NCBI GenBank assembly: GCA_964492235.1
Contig: CAZBJQ010000143.1
Coordinates: 1 to 6,569 of the forward strand
Length of the DNA stretch: 6,569 bases
Direction of reading: 5' to 3'
Source of the DNA: PFL42 sp964492235
GTDB lineage: Bacteria; Chloroflexota; Anaerolineae; Anaerolineales; E44-bin32
Part shown: piece after piece, positions 6,317 to 6,569 of the stretch
How positions within the stretch are numbered: the stretch's first letter is position 1
How the letters are laid out: each line of letters opens with the position of its first letter
The notes under the pieces: generated by a model
What the model was told of the DNA's origin: nothing
Database searches by the model: none
What the model saw: only the letters and a program-made list of their open reading frames with translations
Program-made: the position numbers and the translations under genes

Positions 6317-6569
6317 GCGGACCTCCCGTTCTGAAGGTGCGGTTTCCAAGCGGAAGACGGAAGCCGGCGCAAGATGACCGTCGTCAGGTCATCATCGAGA
6401 TCGACGTTCTCGCAAAACTCGGTGACGCGCTGGCGAATGAGGTCAGACAGAGACTGCGCCGTGCAGTCGTTCTGCTCGTGGATGGTCGCGCACAGCCGGT
6501 TGGCGCCGAATGCCTCGCCGCGCGGGTTGATGGCCTCGGTCACGCCGTCGGTATACAGAACAACGGCCG
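6313..6569 (-). CDS. C-terminal part of a SpoIIE/RsbU-type PP2C Ser/Thr phosphatase, 5' truncated by window edge
   Basis: About 85 C-terminal residues are visible; the frame is open to the window end, so the gene starts outside. LYTDGVTEA, then NPRGEAFGANRL, and near the end DDLTTVILRR are the last conserved blocks of the PPM phosphatase fold found in SpoIIE, RsbU and RsbP. Asp in YTDG and Asp in DDLT bind the catalytic metal ions in this family. These enzymes usually dephosphorylate anti-sigma-factor antagonists or similar phosphoproteins, often under control of N-terminal sensor domains that cannot be seen here. About 17 residues follow the fold (LPSSAWKPH and on) with no recognised motif. 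Its TGA overlaps the upp ATG (ATGA), so the two are probably one operon. Whether it acts on targets of the nearby kinase is unknown. Confidence 0.85.
   Translation of the reverse strand, partial: AVVLYTDGVTEAINPRGEAFGANRLCATIHEQNDCTAQSLSDLIRQRVTEFCENVDLDDDLTTVILRRLPSSAWKPHLQNGRSA
6321..6327 (-). promoter_or_regulatory. Ribosome binding site deciding the upp start
   Basis: GGGAGGT on the minus strand lies just upstream of the ATG at 6316, inside the last codons of the phosphatase gene. It rules out the longer ATG at 6349, which would place this site inside upp. Confidence 0.75.

Overview
The window is GC-rich bacterial chromosome with densely packed genes and very high GC at third codon positions. 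It carries central carbon metabolism genes beside a Hanks-type Ser/Thr kinase with a TPR tail. The protein flavour (a Leu-Pro type GAPDH, a one-TM kinase with extracytoplasmic TPRs, a YvcK-gap-pgk linkage) would fit Chloroflexota, perhaps an Anaerolineae-like lineage. That placement is an inference from family resemblance, not from a marker gene.

Layout, plus strand: (1) the 3' two thirds of a YvcK/GlmR-type gluconeogenesis factor (1-651, cut by the window edge); (2) gap, NAD-type glyceraldehyde-3-phosphate dehydrogenase (676-1731); (3) pgk, phosphoglycerate kinase (1744-2916). These three are tightly spaced and look like one operon ending at a perfect 12-bp hairpin (2938-2967). A near-consensus sigma70-type promoter (3013-3041) then drives a membrane Ser/Thr protein kinase (3068-4774). 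Immediately behind the kinase, 4799 to about 5675, lies what first looks like 900 bp of empty DNA. Read across frames it is a decayed triosephosphate isomerase gene (tpiA pseudogene), with in-frame stops, several frameshifts, lost catalytic residues and roughly 110-130 bp of extra sequence in the middle.

Minus strand, converging on the pseudogene: the C-terminal end of a SpoIIE/RsbU-type PP2C phosphatase (6313-6569, cut by the window edge) overlaps by four bases (ATGA) with upp, uracil phosphoribosyltransferase (5684-6316).

Working together: YvcK, GAPDH, PGK and originally TIM form a triose-phosphate/gluconeogenesis cluster. The kinase sits between pgk and the dead tpiA as its own transcription unit. 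The most noteworthy observation is the tpiA pseudogene; the organism presumably has a working TIM elsewhere. I see no tRNA, rRNA, CRISPR array, insertion sequence or clear novel defence or mobile system here.
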